A DNA stretch of 64,000 nt from Streptomyces sp. WP-1 (GTDB lineage: Bacteria; Actinomycetota; Actinomycetes; Streptomycetales; Streptomycetaceae): assembly GCF_030450125.1 (NCBI RefSeq), contig NZ_CP123923.1, forward strand, positions 3,224,001 through 3,288,000. The letters run 5' to 3'. A program made the position numbers and the translations under genes. Within the stretch, counting starts at the first letter, position 1. Each line of letters begins with the position of its first letter. Under the pieces are notes generated by a model, which saw only the letters and a list, made by a program, of their open reading frames with translations, had not been told where the DNA came from and did no database searches. This document shows positions 8,350 through 16,274 of this stretch, piece after piece.

Positions 8350-9905
8350 CGGGCGTCGTCCTCTGCGTGCTCCAGGTGGCCGGTGGCCGCACCCGTCATG
8401 GCGGAGCCCAGCTCCTCGGGGGTGATGGTGGCGGGGTCGGCGTCGGCGACCAGGCGGCCGCGGTACATCACCCGCAGGGTGTCGGACAGGCCGATCAGCT
8501 CGTCCAGGTCTGCGGAGATCAGCAGCACGGCCAGGCCCTCGCGGCGGGCCTCGCGGATGTGGTCCCAGATGGCCGCCTGCGCGCCGACGTCCACTCCGCG
8601 GGTGGGGTGGGCGGCGATCAGCAGCTTGGGGGCGTGGCTCATCTCGCGGCCGACGATCAGCTTCTGCTGGTTGCCGCCGGACAGCGAGGCCGCGGTGACG
8701 TCGATACCGGGGGTGCGGACGTCGTACGACGCCACGATCCGCTCGGTGTCGGCACGGGCGGCCTTGTTGTCGAGCAGGACGCCGCGGGAGTTGGGCTTCT
8801 CGGTGACGTGGCCGAGGATGCGGTTCTCCCACAGCGGGGCTTCCAGGAGCAGGCCGTGGCGGTGGCGGTCCTCGGGGATGTAGCCGATGCCGGCCTCGCG
8901 GCGCTGCCGGGTGGCGCGCTGCGAGATGTCGGTGCCGTCGAGGGTGATGGTCCCGGCGTCCGGGTGGCGCATGCCCATGATGGCCTCGACCAGCTCGGAC
9001 TGGCCGTTGCCCTCCACCCCGGCGATGCCGAGGACCTCGCCCTTGTGGATGGTCAGCGAGACCTTGTCGAGGATGACGCGCTCGATGCCGTCGAGGTCGG
9101 TCTGGCCCAGGTGCAGGCCCTCGATGGTGAGCATCGGGACGTCGGTGACCGTGGACTCCTCGGTCTCCGGGGTGGGCAGCTCGCTGCCGACCATCATCTC
9201 CGCGAGCTGGCGGGGGGTGGTGGAGGCGGGCTCGGCCGTGCCGACCGTCGTACCGCGCCGGATGACGGTGATCTCGTCGGCGACGGACAGCACCTCGCCC
9301 AGCTTGTGAGAGATGAAGATGACCGTGAGGCCCTCGGCCTTCAGCTCGCGCAGGTTGTCGAAGAGGGCGTCGACCTCCTGCGGCACGAGCACGGCGGTCG
9401 GCTCGTCGAGGATCAGCGTCCGGGCGCCGCGGTAGAGGACCTTGAGGATCTCCACGCGCTGGCGGTCGGCGACGCCCAGTGCCTCCACGAGGACGTCGGG
9501 GCGCACGTTCAGGCCGTACGCGTCGGAGATCTCCTTGATCTTCGCGCGGGCCCTGCCGCCGATGCCGTGGAGCTTCTCGGCGCCGAGGACGACGTTCTCC
9601 AGGACGGTGAGGTTGTCGGCGAGCATGAAGTGCTGGTGCACCATGCCGATGCCGCGGGCGATGGCGTCGCCGGGGTTGTTCAGGACGGCCTGCTCGCCGT
9701 CGATGGTGATGGTGCCCTCGTCCGGCTGCTGCATGCCGTAGAGGATCTTCATCAGGGTGGACTTGCCGGCGCCGTTCTCACCGCACAGGGCATGGACGGT
9801 GCCCTTGGCGACGGTGATGTCGATGTCGCGGTTGGCGACGACGCCGGGGAAACGCTTGGTGATGCCGCGCAGTTCGACGGCAGCGGGAGGGCTGGACGCG
9901 TTGAT
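8346..9905 (-). CDS. nucleoside ABC transporter ATPase, two NBDs, ATC start proposed
   Basis: 519 residues if translation starts at ATC 9905-9903. Two tandem nucleotide-binding domains as in RbsA: Walker A GENGAGKST at about 42-50, Walker B LILDEPTA at about 164-171, a degenerate second P-loop EGNGQSEL and signature LSGGNQQKL in the C-terminal half. No ATG, GTG or TTG occurs in frame between the conserved N-terminus (VELRGITKRFPGV) and far upstream. The first ATG, at 9752, lies after Walker A and would give a dead protein. The ATC has a GAGGAG about eight bases upstream. Rare ATC/ATT starts are known (infC). A sequence error or a CTG start at LRG are alternatives. Confidence 0.85.
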   Translation of the reverse strand: MNASSPPAAVELRGITKRFPGVVANRDIDITVAKGTVHALCGENGAGKSTLMKILYGMQQPDEGTITIDGEQAVLNNPGDAIARGIGMVHQHFMLADNLTVLENVVLGAEKLHGIGGRARAKIKEISDAYGLNVRPDVLVEALGVADRQRVEILKVLYRGARTLILDEPTAVLVPQEVDALFDNLRELKAEGLTVIFISHKLGEVLSVADEITVIRRGTTVGTAEPASTTPRQLAEMMVGSELPTPETEESTVTDVPMLTIEGLHLGQTDLDGIERVILDKVSLTIHKGEVLGIAGVEGNGQSELVEAIMGMRHPDAGTITLDGTDISQRATRQRREAGIGYIPEDRHRHGLLLEAPLWENRILGHVTEKPNSRGVLLDNKAARADTERIVASYDVRTPGIDVTAASLSGGNQQKLIVGREMSHAPKLLIAAHPTRGVDVGAQAAIWDHIREARREGLAVLLISADLDELIGLSDTLRVMYRGRLVADADPATITPEELGSAMTGAATGHLEHAEDDAR

Positions 9906-9984
9906 GGCGCACTCTCCTCGGGGAAAGGGGCTGCGTAAGGGGAGGGAGGGCAGGCGTCGGCGACGCTAGCGCGGCAACTCCTAG

Positions 9985-9997
9985 CTACACGCGTAGA
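9985..9997 (-). promoter_or_regulatory. shared operator-like motif upstream of the ABC-cdd operon
   Basis: Minus strand reads TCTACGCGTGTAG, nearly palindromic (CTAC...GTAG), 80-92 bases upstream of the ATPase start. A close copy, TCTACGCGCGTTA, lies upstream of the BMP lipoprotein gene at 11272-11284. The shared sequence suggests one repressor controlling both units. The regulator is not in the window. Confidence 0.5.
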
Positions 9998-10055
9998 GTT
10001 GACACATTGTTATGGCCCGGCGAAGGGAGCGAGAACGGCTCCCCGCGCCGAGCCG

Positions 10056-10076
10056 GGGTCCGGCGGAACCGGACCC
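10056..10076 (-). terminator. hairpin after the BMP lipoprotein gene
   Basis: Arms GGGTCCGG (10056-10063) and CCGGACCC (10069-10076) pair perfectly around a 5-base loop, 57 bases after the lipoprotein stop. It may only partly terminate, since the ATPase operon follows on the same strand. Confidence 0.45.
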
Positions 10077-10132
10077 TTACCTGCTGCTCAGGTACCTGTC
10101 GCTCAGGTCGGTCACCTGAGGCCGAGGTCCGG

Positions 10133-11191
10133 TCAAGGGGTGGTCTTGACCTTGATCTTGCCGTCGACGATGTTCTGCTTCGCGGCGTCCAGCTTGGACT
10201 GGATGTCCTTCAGGTAGCCACCGCTGGTGGCCAGGGAGACACCGCCCTTGGCGAGGGAGTACACGTTGTTGCCCGCGAGCGGCTTGCCGTTCTTGACGGA
10301 CTGGACGAAGTCGAAGACGCCGACGTCGACGTTCTTGACCACGGAGGTCAGGATGGAGCTCTTGTACTTCGCCAGACCCGGGATGTTGTACTGGTCCGAG
10401 TCCACGCCGATCGCCCAGGCGCCCTTGACGCCGTTCACGGCCTCGATGGCACCCGTGCCGGAGGAGCCGGCCGCGCTGTAGATGACGTCGGCGCCGTTGT
10501 CGAGCATGCCCTGGGCGGCCTGCTGGCCCTTGTCCGGGCTGGAGAAGCCGGAGGTGTCCGTGCCGTGGCTCAGGTACTGGACGTCGACCTTGATCTTCGC
10601 GTTGGTGTCGTGCACACCCTGCACGTAACCCGCCTGGAACTTCTTGATCAGCGGGCTGTCGACACCGCCGATGAAGCCGACGTGGTCCTTCTTGGTCTTC
10701 AGCGCGGCGGCGACACCGGCCAGGTAGGAGCCCTGCTCCTCGGTGAACGTGATGCTGTTGACGTTCTTGCCGTCCACCACGGAGTCGATGAGGCCGAAGG
10801 AGGTCTTCGGGAACTGCTTCGCCACCTGCTGCACGGCGGGCGCGTAGGTGTAACCGACGGCGATGATCGGGCTGTAACCGGCCTGGGCCAGGTCCGTGAG
10901 ACGCTGCACCCGGTCCGCGGGGGTGTCCGAGGTCTTCGCGGTCAGCTCCTTGATGGAACCGCCGAACTGCTTCTCGGCCTTGTCGGCACCGCGCGCGGCG
11001 GAGTCGTTGAAGGACCGGTCACCACGGCCGCCGACGTCGTAGGCGAGACCGATCTTGATGCCGCCCTTGCCGCCGCTCGAGGAGGGGGAAGAGCTGTCCT
11101 CCTGGGAGGACGTCTTGCCACACGCGGTGGCGGAAAGGGCGAGGGCTGCGGTGGCGAGACACGCAGCGGAAAGCTTGGCTACCCGGCGCAC
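10133..11191 (-). CDS. BMP/PnrA-family nucleoside-binding lipoprotein
   Basis: 352 residues from GTG 11191. The lipoprotein signal ends with ALSATAC, Cys24 being the lipid-modified residue, followed by a Ser/Gly linker. The Bmp domain starts at IKIGLAYDVGGRGDRSFND and includes VIYSAAGSSGTGAIEA and AIGVDSDQYN, typical of the nucleoside-binding PnrA/TmpC group. It is the extracytoplasmic receptor for the ABC importer encoded just downstream on the same strand. A putative operator lies about 80 bases upstream. Confidence 0.95.
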   Translation of the reverse strand: MRRVAKLSAACLATAALALSATACGKTSSQEDSSSPSSSGGKGGIKIGLAYDVGGRGDRSFNDSAARGADKAEKQFGGSIKELTAKTSDTPADRVQRLTDLAQAGYSPIIAVGYTYAPAVQQVAKQFPKTSFGLIDSVVDGKNVNSITFTEEQGSYLAGVAAALKTKKDHVGFIGGVDSPLIKKFQAGYVQGVHDTNAKIKVDVQYLSHGTDTSGFSSPDKGQQAAQGMLDNGADVIYSAAGSSGTGAIEAVNGVKGAWAIGVDSDQYNIPGLAKYKSSILTSVVKNVDVGVFDFVQSVKNGKPLAGNNVYSLAKGGVSLATSGGYLKDIQSKLDAAKQNIVDGKIKVKTTP

Positions 11192-11271
11192 GGGAAGGCT
11201 CCTTCACCTGACCTGAGCGCCATGTCGGCGCTTGAGCCGAACACCCCGGCGGCGTCGGCTTCGCGGCATCG

Positions 11272-11284
11272 TAACGCGCGTAGA
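11272..11284 (-). promoter_or_regulatory. shared operator-like motif upstream of the BMP lipoprotein gene
   Basis: Minus strand reads TCTACGCGCGTTA, sharing the TCTACGCG core and GT with the motif at 9985-9997. It contains the palindromic core ACGCGCGT and lies 80 bases upstream of the lipoprotein start, the same distance as in the other copy. An inference from repetition. Confidence 0.5.
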
Positions 11285-11483
11285 TGTCGCAAAAAACCCT
11301 CTCTCGAAGCCGTTATCGATTCGAGGCAAACAGCATCTGAACTCGTTCTCCGAGTCCTCTCACCCGGCTGTCGCGCACAGTGCACGATTGGCTTGCGAGG
11401 GTGTTGCGCGGGCGTGGGTGAGGTGCTGGGCGGGCGCCCCCGAAGGAGCGCCCGCCCACGCGACTGCGCCGCCGCGGACCGCG

Positions 11484-12713
11484 TCAGCCGACGCTGTCCT
11501 CCAGGAACGCGGCGGCGGTGAACATCTCCACACCGACCGTGATGGCGTGCTCGTCGGCGTCGAAGTCGCCCTGGTGCAGATCGCGCACCGTGCGCTCGCC
11601 GGGGCGGCGGACGCCGAGGCGGGCCATGGCGCCGGGCACGTGCTCCAGATACCAGGAGAAGTCCTCGCCGCCGAGGCTCTGCTCGGTGCTCTCCACGGAG
11701 TCCCGGCCCCGGCGGGCGGCCATCGCGCGGCGCAGCAGTTCGGCGGAGCCCTTGTCGTTGACGACGGGCGGGACCCCTCGCACGTAGTTGATCTCCGACT
11801 TGGCCCGGTGCATGGTGGCGACCTCGTCGATGGCCGCGTGCACGATGTCGGGCGCCTGCCGCCAGGCCTCCAGGTCCAGGCAGCGCACGGTGCCGGACAG
11901 CTCGGCGTGCTGCGGTACGACGTTCGGGGCGTGGCCCGACTCGATACGGCCCCAGGTGAGGGCGAGGCCGACGCGGGTGTCGACGCGGCGGGCGATCAGC
12001 GCGGGGACGTCGACGGCGACCCGGGCGGCGGCGGTGACCAGGTCGGTGGTCAGGTGCGGGCGGGCGGTGTGGCCGCCGGGGCCGTCCAGGAGGACCTCCA
12101 GCCGGTCGCAGGCGCTGGTGATGGGCCCGTGCCGCAGTCCGACGCGGCCGGCGTCGACGCGGGGGTCGCAGTGCACGGCGAGGATCCGCCCGACGCCGTC
12201 CAGCACGCCGTCCGCGATGGCGGCGAGGGCGCCGCCGGGCAGCACCTCCTCGGCGGGCTGGAAGATCAGCCGTACGGGGCGGGTGAGCAGCCCCTTCGCG
12301 TGCAGGTCGGCGAGGACGAGGCCGGTGCCGAGCACCACGGTGGTGTGCATGTCGTGGCCGCAGGCGTGCGCGCGGTCGGGCACGGTGGAGCGGTACGGGC
12401 AGTCGGCCTTGGTGTCCGGGATGGGCAGCGCGTCGATGTCGGCCCGCAGCGCCAGCACCGGTACGGCGGGGCGCTCGCCCTCTTTCCCGCCGATGTCGCA
12501 CACGAGCCCGGTTCCGGTGGTGAGGACGCGGGGGCGCAGCCCGGCCTTCTCCAGCCGCTCCTTGATCGCGGCGGTCGTACGGAACTCCTGGTTGCCCAGC
12601 TCGGGGTGCATGTGCAAGTCGCGGCGGAACGCGACGAGTTCGGCGTGCAGGGACTCGCTCAGCACGCCGGGGAGCGCATCCCCCGCGAGGCCGGACTCGG
12701 ACTCTAGGGACAT
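11484..12713 (-). CDS. M20D-family amidohydrolase (metallopeptidase)
   Basis: About 409 residues from ATG 12713 (an in-frame GTG at 12725 would add MKQL). A cytosolic di-metal hydrolase of the IAA-amino acid/hippurate hydrolase type. The metal-site ACGHDMH motif lies at about 117-123, the FQPAEE motif carries the general-base Glu, and GGEDFSWY is near the C-terminus. The dimerisation domain has the typical GGHTARPH. It removes acyl groups from N-acyl amino acids or similar amides; the substrate is unknown. It lies upstream of the nucleoside transporter genes, but no functional link is shown. Confidence 0.9.
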   Translation of the reverse strand: MSLESESGLAGDALPGVLSESLHAELVAFRRDLHMHPELGNQEFRTTAAIKERLEKAGLRPRVLTTGTGLVCDIGGKEGERPAVPVLALRADIDALPIPDTKADCPYRSTVPDRAHACGHDMHTTVVLGTGLVLADLHAKGLLTRPVRLIFQPAEEVLPGGALAAIADGVLDGVGRILAVHCDPRVDAGRVGLRHGPITSACDRLEVLLDGPGGHTARPHLTTDLVTAAARVAVDVPALIARRVDTRVGLALTWGRIESGHAPNVVPQHAELSGTVRCLDLEAWRQAPDIVHAAIDEVATMHRAKSEINYVRGVPPVVNDKGSAELLRRAMAARRGRDSVESTEQSLGGEDFSWYLEHVPGAMARLGVRRPGERTVRDLHQGDFDADEHAITVGVEMFTAAAFLEDSVG

Positions 12714-12959
12714 CAATTGCTTCACCCTCTGAAGGGTAGGACGCCCGGGTGGTCAACTGCCCCTGGATCAACAAAAGTTCAGCCCGTTAGGGGAAGAAAA
12801 TCTGACCGCTGGACGCATGACTGTGGACTGTGATGGGTAAAACCACTTTTTTTCTTCTTCCACGCATACCACGCCTTGGCCGGGTCACGCTCGCCATGTC
12901 CACGAACCGGACCTCCACTCGGCCCGCAGCCACTAGGGTCGCGATCCGCAGCCGGGACG

Positions 12960-13402
12960 GGCGAGGACTTCCTCCGTGCGACGCGCGGCTCCTACGACGC
13001 GATCGCCGCGGACCACGCGGCGCGGCACCCCTCCAGCCTGCTGCATCCGCTGGACCGGCCCGGCGGTGTCACCGGGCTGCTGCACGAGCTGGGGGTGCCG
13101 GCGTTCGGTGTCGGCCTCTCCCCCGAGATGGTGGCACCGGCCCGCGAGGCCCACCCTCAACTGCGCTTCGACACGGGCTCGATGACGTCCCTGGACATCC
13201 CTTCCGCGTCCCTCGGCGGCATCCTGGCCCTCTCCTCCCCGACGAGCCGACCCCCCGCCTCCGCCTCGCGGAGCGCTTCGCCCGCGAGATCACCCTCGAC
13301 CACTACTGGCGCACCGCCGACCGGGTCGCCGCCCTGCTGACGGACGCGGGCCCGGCCCTGACCGCGACGGGCGAGGACGTTCATCCTGAGCAGGCGGCTG
13401 TA
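12960..13402 (+). pseudogene. decayed SAM-dependent methyltransferase
   Basis: Pieces of a class I methyltransferase are spread over two frames. Frame one carries GEDFLRATRGSYDAIAADHAARHP, then jumps (the glycine-rich SAM loop is missing) to LLHELGVPAFGVGLSPEMV, REAHPQLRFDTGSMTSLDIP and LGGILAL. After about 13240 the match resumes in another frame as RLRLAERFAREITLDHYWRTADRVAALLTDAG. Missing motif I, missing middle, frameshift and no clear start point to a dead gene. The 100 bases before it hold nothing recognised. Family assignment is from remembered relatives. Confidence 0.75.
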
Positions 13403-13432
13403 AGGGGGCGAGGCGGTGGGTAGGGGTACGGC

Positions 13433-13807
13433 GTGGACGACAAGGACGAACGCCGGCAGTGGCTCATGGAAGTGCACGCGGAACGGGACCGCCTGTTGCC
13501 GCTGCGCTCGCAGGCCACGCGGACCACGATCGGCATGCTCCGCAGCAACGCGGCCCACGCCTCGGAACCCGACCTCGTGCCCTACCTGAACCTGACCTAC
13601 CTGATGGCGGTCAAGGAGGGCCGCGGCGACGACGAGCTGATGGCCTTCGCCCTGTCCCTGGCCAACTGGGCGGTCTCGGCCGTCGTCGACCTGGCCCAGC
13701 ACACGAACCGCACCGTGGAACAGGTCCTCGACAGCTACGAGACGGCGATCATGGCGGCGGCGGAGGAAGAGGACGAGACGGCCGAGGCGGACGAGGAACC
13801 GCCGTAG
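13433..13807 (+). CDS. conserved hypothetical protein
   Basis: 124 residues from GTG 13433, predicted soluble and mostly helical, with a very acidic C-terminus (about a third Glu/Asp over the last 25 residues). The central YLNLTYLMAVKEGRGDDELMAF and SLANWAVSAVVDL stretches look like an all-helical bundle. I do not recognise a family. It starts about 30 bases after the decayed methyltransferase and is convergent with the polysialyltransferase-like gene. Confidence 0.7.
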   Translation: MDDKDERRQWLMEVHAERDRLLPLRSQATRTTIGMLRSNAAHASEPDLVPYLNLTYLMAVKEGRGDDELMAFALSLANWAVSAVVDLAQHTNRTVEQVLDSYETAIMAAAEEEDETAEADEEPP

Positions 13808-13909
13808 ACCCACCCGCCCGCTGGGCTCACGGCCGGCCGCGGAAGCAGTCGGAGACCACCGTGACCTCGGTCATGGAGGCCCGCTCCCCGCCCTGCTCAC
13901 CTCGGGGGG

Positions 13910-15289
13910 CTACGCCGGGCTCACCGAGGTCAGGCGGTGGATGTCGCGGGCCGTTCCGGTCACGCCGGACAGGAAGCCCTGGGCGCGGGGGGAGGCGTTG
14001 TCCGTCAGCCAGGTGGGGTCGATGTCGCAGACCGCGACGCGGACGCCGGTGCCGGCCAGGGCCAGGGGGAGGGTGTGGACGACGGTGGAGGGGAAGCTGA
14101 GGATCGTACGGCCGATGGGGCCGCGGCGGGCGATCAGTTCCAGGGGGAGGTCCGGGCGGACGATCTCCAGGCCGGTCTCCCGGGCCAGGCGGTGGAGTTT
14201 CTCCGTGCTCTCGCGGCGGTGGGCGAAGTAGCGGGTGGTGCCGTGGGCCTTGGCCAGGGTGCGGACGGCCTCCACGTAGCAGTCGCCGTCGACCACGCCC
14301 GTCTCCACCAGGGACGTGCCCACCATGTCGGCGCCCTTGGTGATGCGCGGCGGGCCGAAGCGGGCCCGGGTCCAGGAGAAGTCGTTGGCCGTGACCGTGA
14401 CGCCGTCGGGGGTCTCGCGCACCGGCATCGAGGAGAAGACCTCCACCCGGCGGCGCGCGCTGGGCGTCAGCCGGCGGCGGGCCGAGGAGGACACCGGCGC
14501 GAAGAGCAGATCGCGCGGGCCGGGGCGGCCGCCCTTGCGGTGCCAGCGCACCAGGCGTTCGCCACGGGCGAGTTGGGCGACGAACTCCATCGTCGCGGTG
14601 CCGTCGTCCACCACCACCAGGTCCCGCGCCCGGGTGATGGTCAGCAGCAGCTGGACGTAGCGGGAGAAGGGGTCGCCCATGACCACGCGATCGGCGCGGC
14701 GCAGCCGGCCGCTGAGGCCGCCGATGGTGGCGAAGGGCGCGGTCGGGCCGCCGCGGGCCTCCTCCCAGCGCACCCGGTGGCCCTCGTCCCGGGCCAGGTC
14801 GGCCATGCGGCGCAGCTGGCCCCGGGTCATGGGGTCGGTCGGGGCGAGGACGACGACCGTCAGCTCCGCCTCGGCCGGGGCCGAGGCTGAGGCCGTGGCC
14901 CCGGCCTCAGCCACCGTCCGCCGTACCTGCGCGGGGACGGAGGAGAGCGGGCCGGCGGCCGGTACGGGCGCCTGCGAAGGACCGGGGGCCGCCGCTACGG
15001 GCGCCTGCGGCGGGCCGGGGGCGACTGCGGGCAGCTGCGACGGGCCGGGGGCCACCGCGGGCAGCTGCGACGGGCCGGGCCGCGGCGGGCCGGAGGAGTC
15101 CGGCAGGGCGGTCGTACCCCCTGGTGCCCCGCCCCCCGGCCGGGCGCGCCCACCCGGTCCCGGATCGGGGTCCGCGCCGCGCAGCCCGTGCAGATGCGCC
15201 CACTCCAGCACGTTGAGCAGCTGGACGGGGCTCTCCACGAAGGCGAGCGTGCGGGTGGGGTGGCCGGTGCGGCCGGTGCGGGGGCTCAT
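13910..15289 (-). CDS. polysialyltransferase-like glycosyltransferase with Pro-rich repeat insert
   Basis: 459 residues. The N-terminal FVESPVQLLNVLEWA opening is typical of polysialyltransferase/GT52-like proteins. A low-complexity Pro/Ala/Gly insert follows at about residues 40-125, coded partly by 30-base tandem repeats (14966-15082). The catalytic part resumes at LTVVVLAPTDP, with VVVDDGTATMEFVAQL and YFAHRRESTEKLHRLA (likely donor-site His) and a C-terminal ILSFPSTVVHTLPL. It is the last gene of the minus-strand NeuB-NeuA series, so it probably adds Kdn or a related nonulosonate to a wall polymer. The assignment rests on motifs and neighbours. Confidence 0.75.
   Translation of the reverse strand: MSPRTGRTGHPTRTLAFVESPVQLLNVLEWAHLHGLRGADPDPGPGGRARPGGGAPGGTTALPDSSGPPRPGPSQLPAVAPGPSQLPAVAPGPPQAPVAAAPGPSQAPVPAAGPLSSVPAQVRRTVAEAGATASASAPAEAELTVVVLAPTDPMTRGQLRRMADLARDEGHRVRWEEARGGPTAPFATIGGLSGRLRRADRVVMGDPFSRYVQLLLTITRARDLVVVDDGTATMEFVAQLARGERLVRWHRKGGRPGPRDLLFAPVSSSARRRLTPSARRRVEVFSSMPVRETPDGVTVTANDFSWTRARFGPPRITKGADMVGTSLVETGVVDGDCYVEAVRTLAKAHGTTRYFAHRRESTEKLHRLARETGLEIVRPDLPLELIARRGPIGRTILSFPSTVVHTLPLALAGTGVRVAVCDIDPTWLTDNASPRAQGFLSGVTGTARDIHRLTSVSPA
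14966..15082. repeat. tandem repeat, 30-33 base units, inside the polysialyltransferase-like gene
   Basis: Four consecutive units start at 14966 (33 bases), 14999 (30), 15029 (30) and 15059 (24, partial), each beginning GGGC(G/A)(C/G)CTGCG. They code for a decapeptide-like PGPSQLPAVA series in the opposite strand gene and keep its frame. Confidence 0.9.
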
Positions 15290-15324
15290 CGGGGTGCGAC
15301 CGTCCCGTCGTCAGTGACCTGGAT

Positions 15325-16263
15325 TCACACCGTGACCGGCTCGCCGGCGGCGGCCGCGATCTCCGCCTCGGCGACGACACCGGCGACGCGGCGCAGCTTC
15401 TTCATCGGGCCGAGCTCGGAGTCGTAGACCTTCTTGACGCCGTCGCCGAGGGAGGACTCGATGGTGCGGATGTCGCGCACCAGGCGGGTCAGGCCCCCCG
15501 GCTCGACGGAGGCGGCCTGGTCGGAGCCCCACATGGCGCGGTCGAGGGTGATGTGGCGCTCGACGAAGGTGGCGCCGAGGGCGACGGCGGCCAGCGTGGT
15601 CTGCAGGCCCGTCTCGTGGCCGGAGTAGCCGATCGGGACGTTCGGGAACTCCTTCTCCAGCGTGTTGATCACGCGGAGGTTCAGCTCCTCGGCCTTCGCC
15701 GGGTAGGTGGAGGTGGCGTGGCACATCAGGATGTTGTCCGAGCCGAGGACCTCGACCGCGTGGCGGATCTGCTTCGGGGTGGACATGCCGGTGGAGAGGA
15801 TGACGGAGCGGCCGGTGCCGCGCAGGGCGCGCAGCAGCTCGTCGTCGGTCAGGGAGGCGCTCGCCACCTTGTGGGCGGGCACGTCGAACTTCTCCAGGAA
15901 GGCGACGGCCTCGGTGTCCCACGGGGAGGCGAACCAGTCGATCCCCTTCTCCTTGCAGTACGCGTCGATCTGGCGGTACTCGTCCTCGCCGAACTCCACG
16001 CGGTGGCGGTAGTCGATGTAGGTCATCCGGCCCCAGGGGGTGTCGCGCTCGATGTCCCACTGGTCGCGCGGGGTGCAGATCTCGGGGGTGCGCTTCTGGA
16101 ACTTGACGGCGTCGCAGCCGGCCTCGGCGGCGACGTCGATCAGCTTGAAGGCGTTCTCCAGCTCACCGTTGTGGTTGATGCCGATCTCGCCGCAGATGTA
16201 GACGGGACGACCGGGGCCGACCTCGCGCGAACCGAACGTACGCAGACGGGAGTTGGTGCTCAT
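15325..16263 (-). CDS. N-acetylneuraminate/Kdn synthase family protein (NeuB-like)
   Basis: 312 residues. It condenses phosphoenolpyruvate with a mannose-type sugar (or its 6-phosphate) to a nonulosonic acid. The TIM-barrel is complete: ICGEIGINHNG near 24-34, DAVKFQKRTPE, the WFASPWD strand, ILSTGMST and the GYSGHETG and VERHITLD metal/substrate motifs. It stops soon after the barrel: the C-terminal antifreeze-like SAF domain of bacterial NeuB (usual length about 345) is missing. It lies 11 bases downstream of the NeuA-KdsC fusion. Kdn as product is inferred from what I recall of Streptomyces teichulosonic acids. Confidence 0.92.
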   Translation of the reverse strand: MSTNSRLRTFGSREVGPGRPVYICGEIGINHNGELENAFKLIDVAAEAGCDAVKFQKRTPEICTPRDQWDIERDTPWGRMTYIDYRHRVEFGEDEYRQIDAYCKEKGIDWFASPWDTEAVAFLEKFDVPAHKVASASLTDDELLRALRGTGRSVILSTGMSTPKQIRHAVEVLGSDNILMCHATSTYPAKAEELNLRVINTLEKEFPNVPIGYSGHETGLQTTLAAVALGATFVERHITLDRAMWGSDQAASVEPGGLTRLVRDIRTIESSLGDGVKKVYDSELGPMKKLRRVAGVVAEAEIAAAAGEPVTV

Positions 16264-16274
16264 CAGGGGGTTCC

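Noticed and set aside
9999..10004. TTGACA on the plus strand as a promoter
   Set aside because: No matching -10 at suitable spacing and no gene follows on the plus strand.
12830..12960. Possible start region of a protein beginning MMGKTTFFLLPRI
   Set aside because: It leads directly into the decayed methyltransferase in the wrong frame and has no conserved N-terminus.
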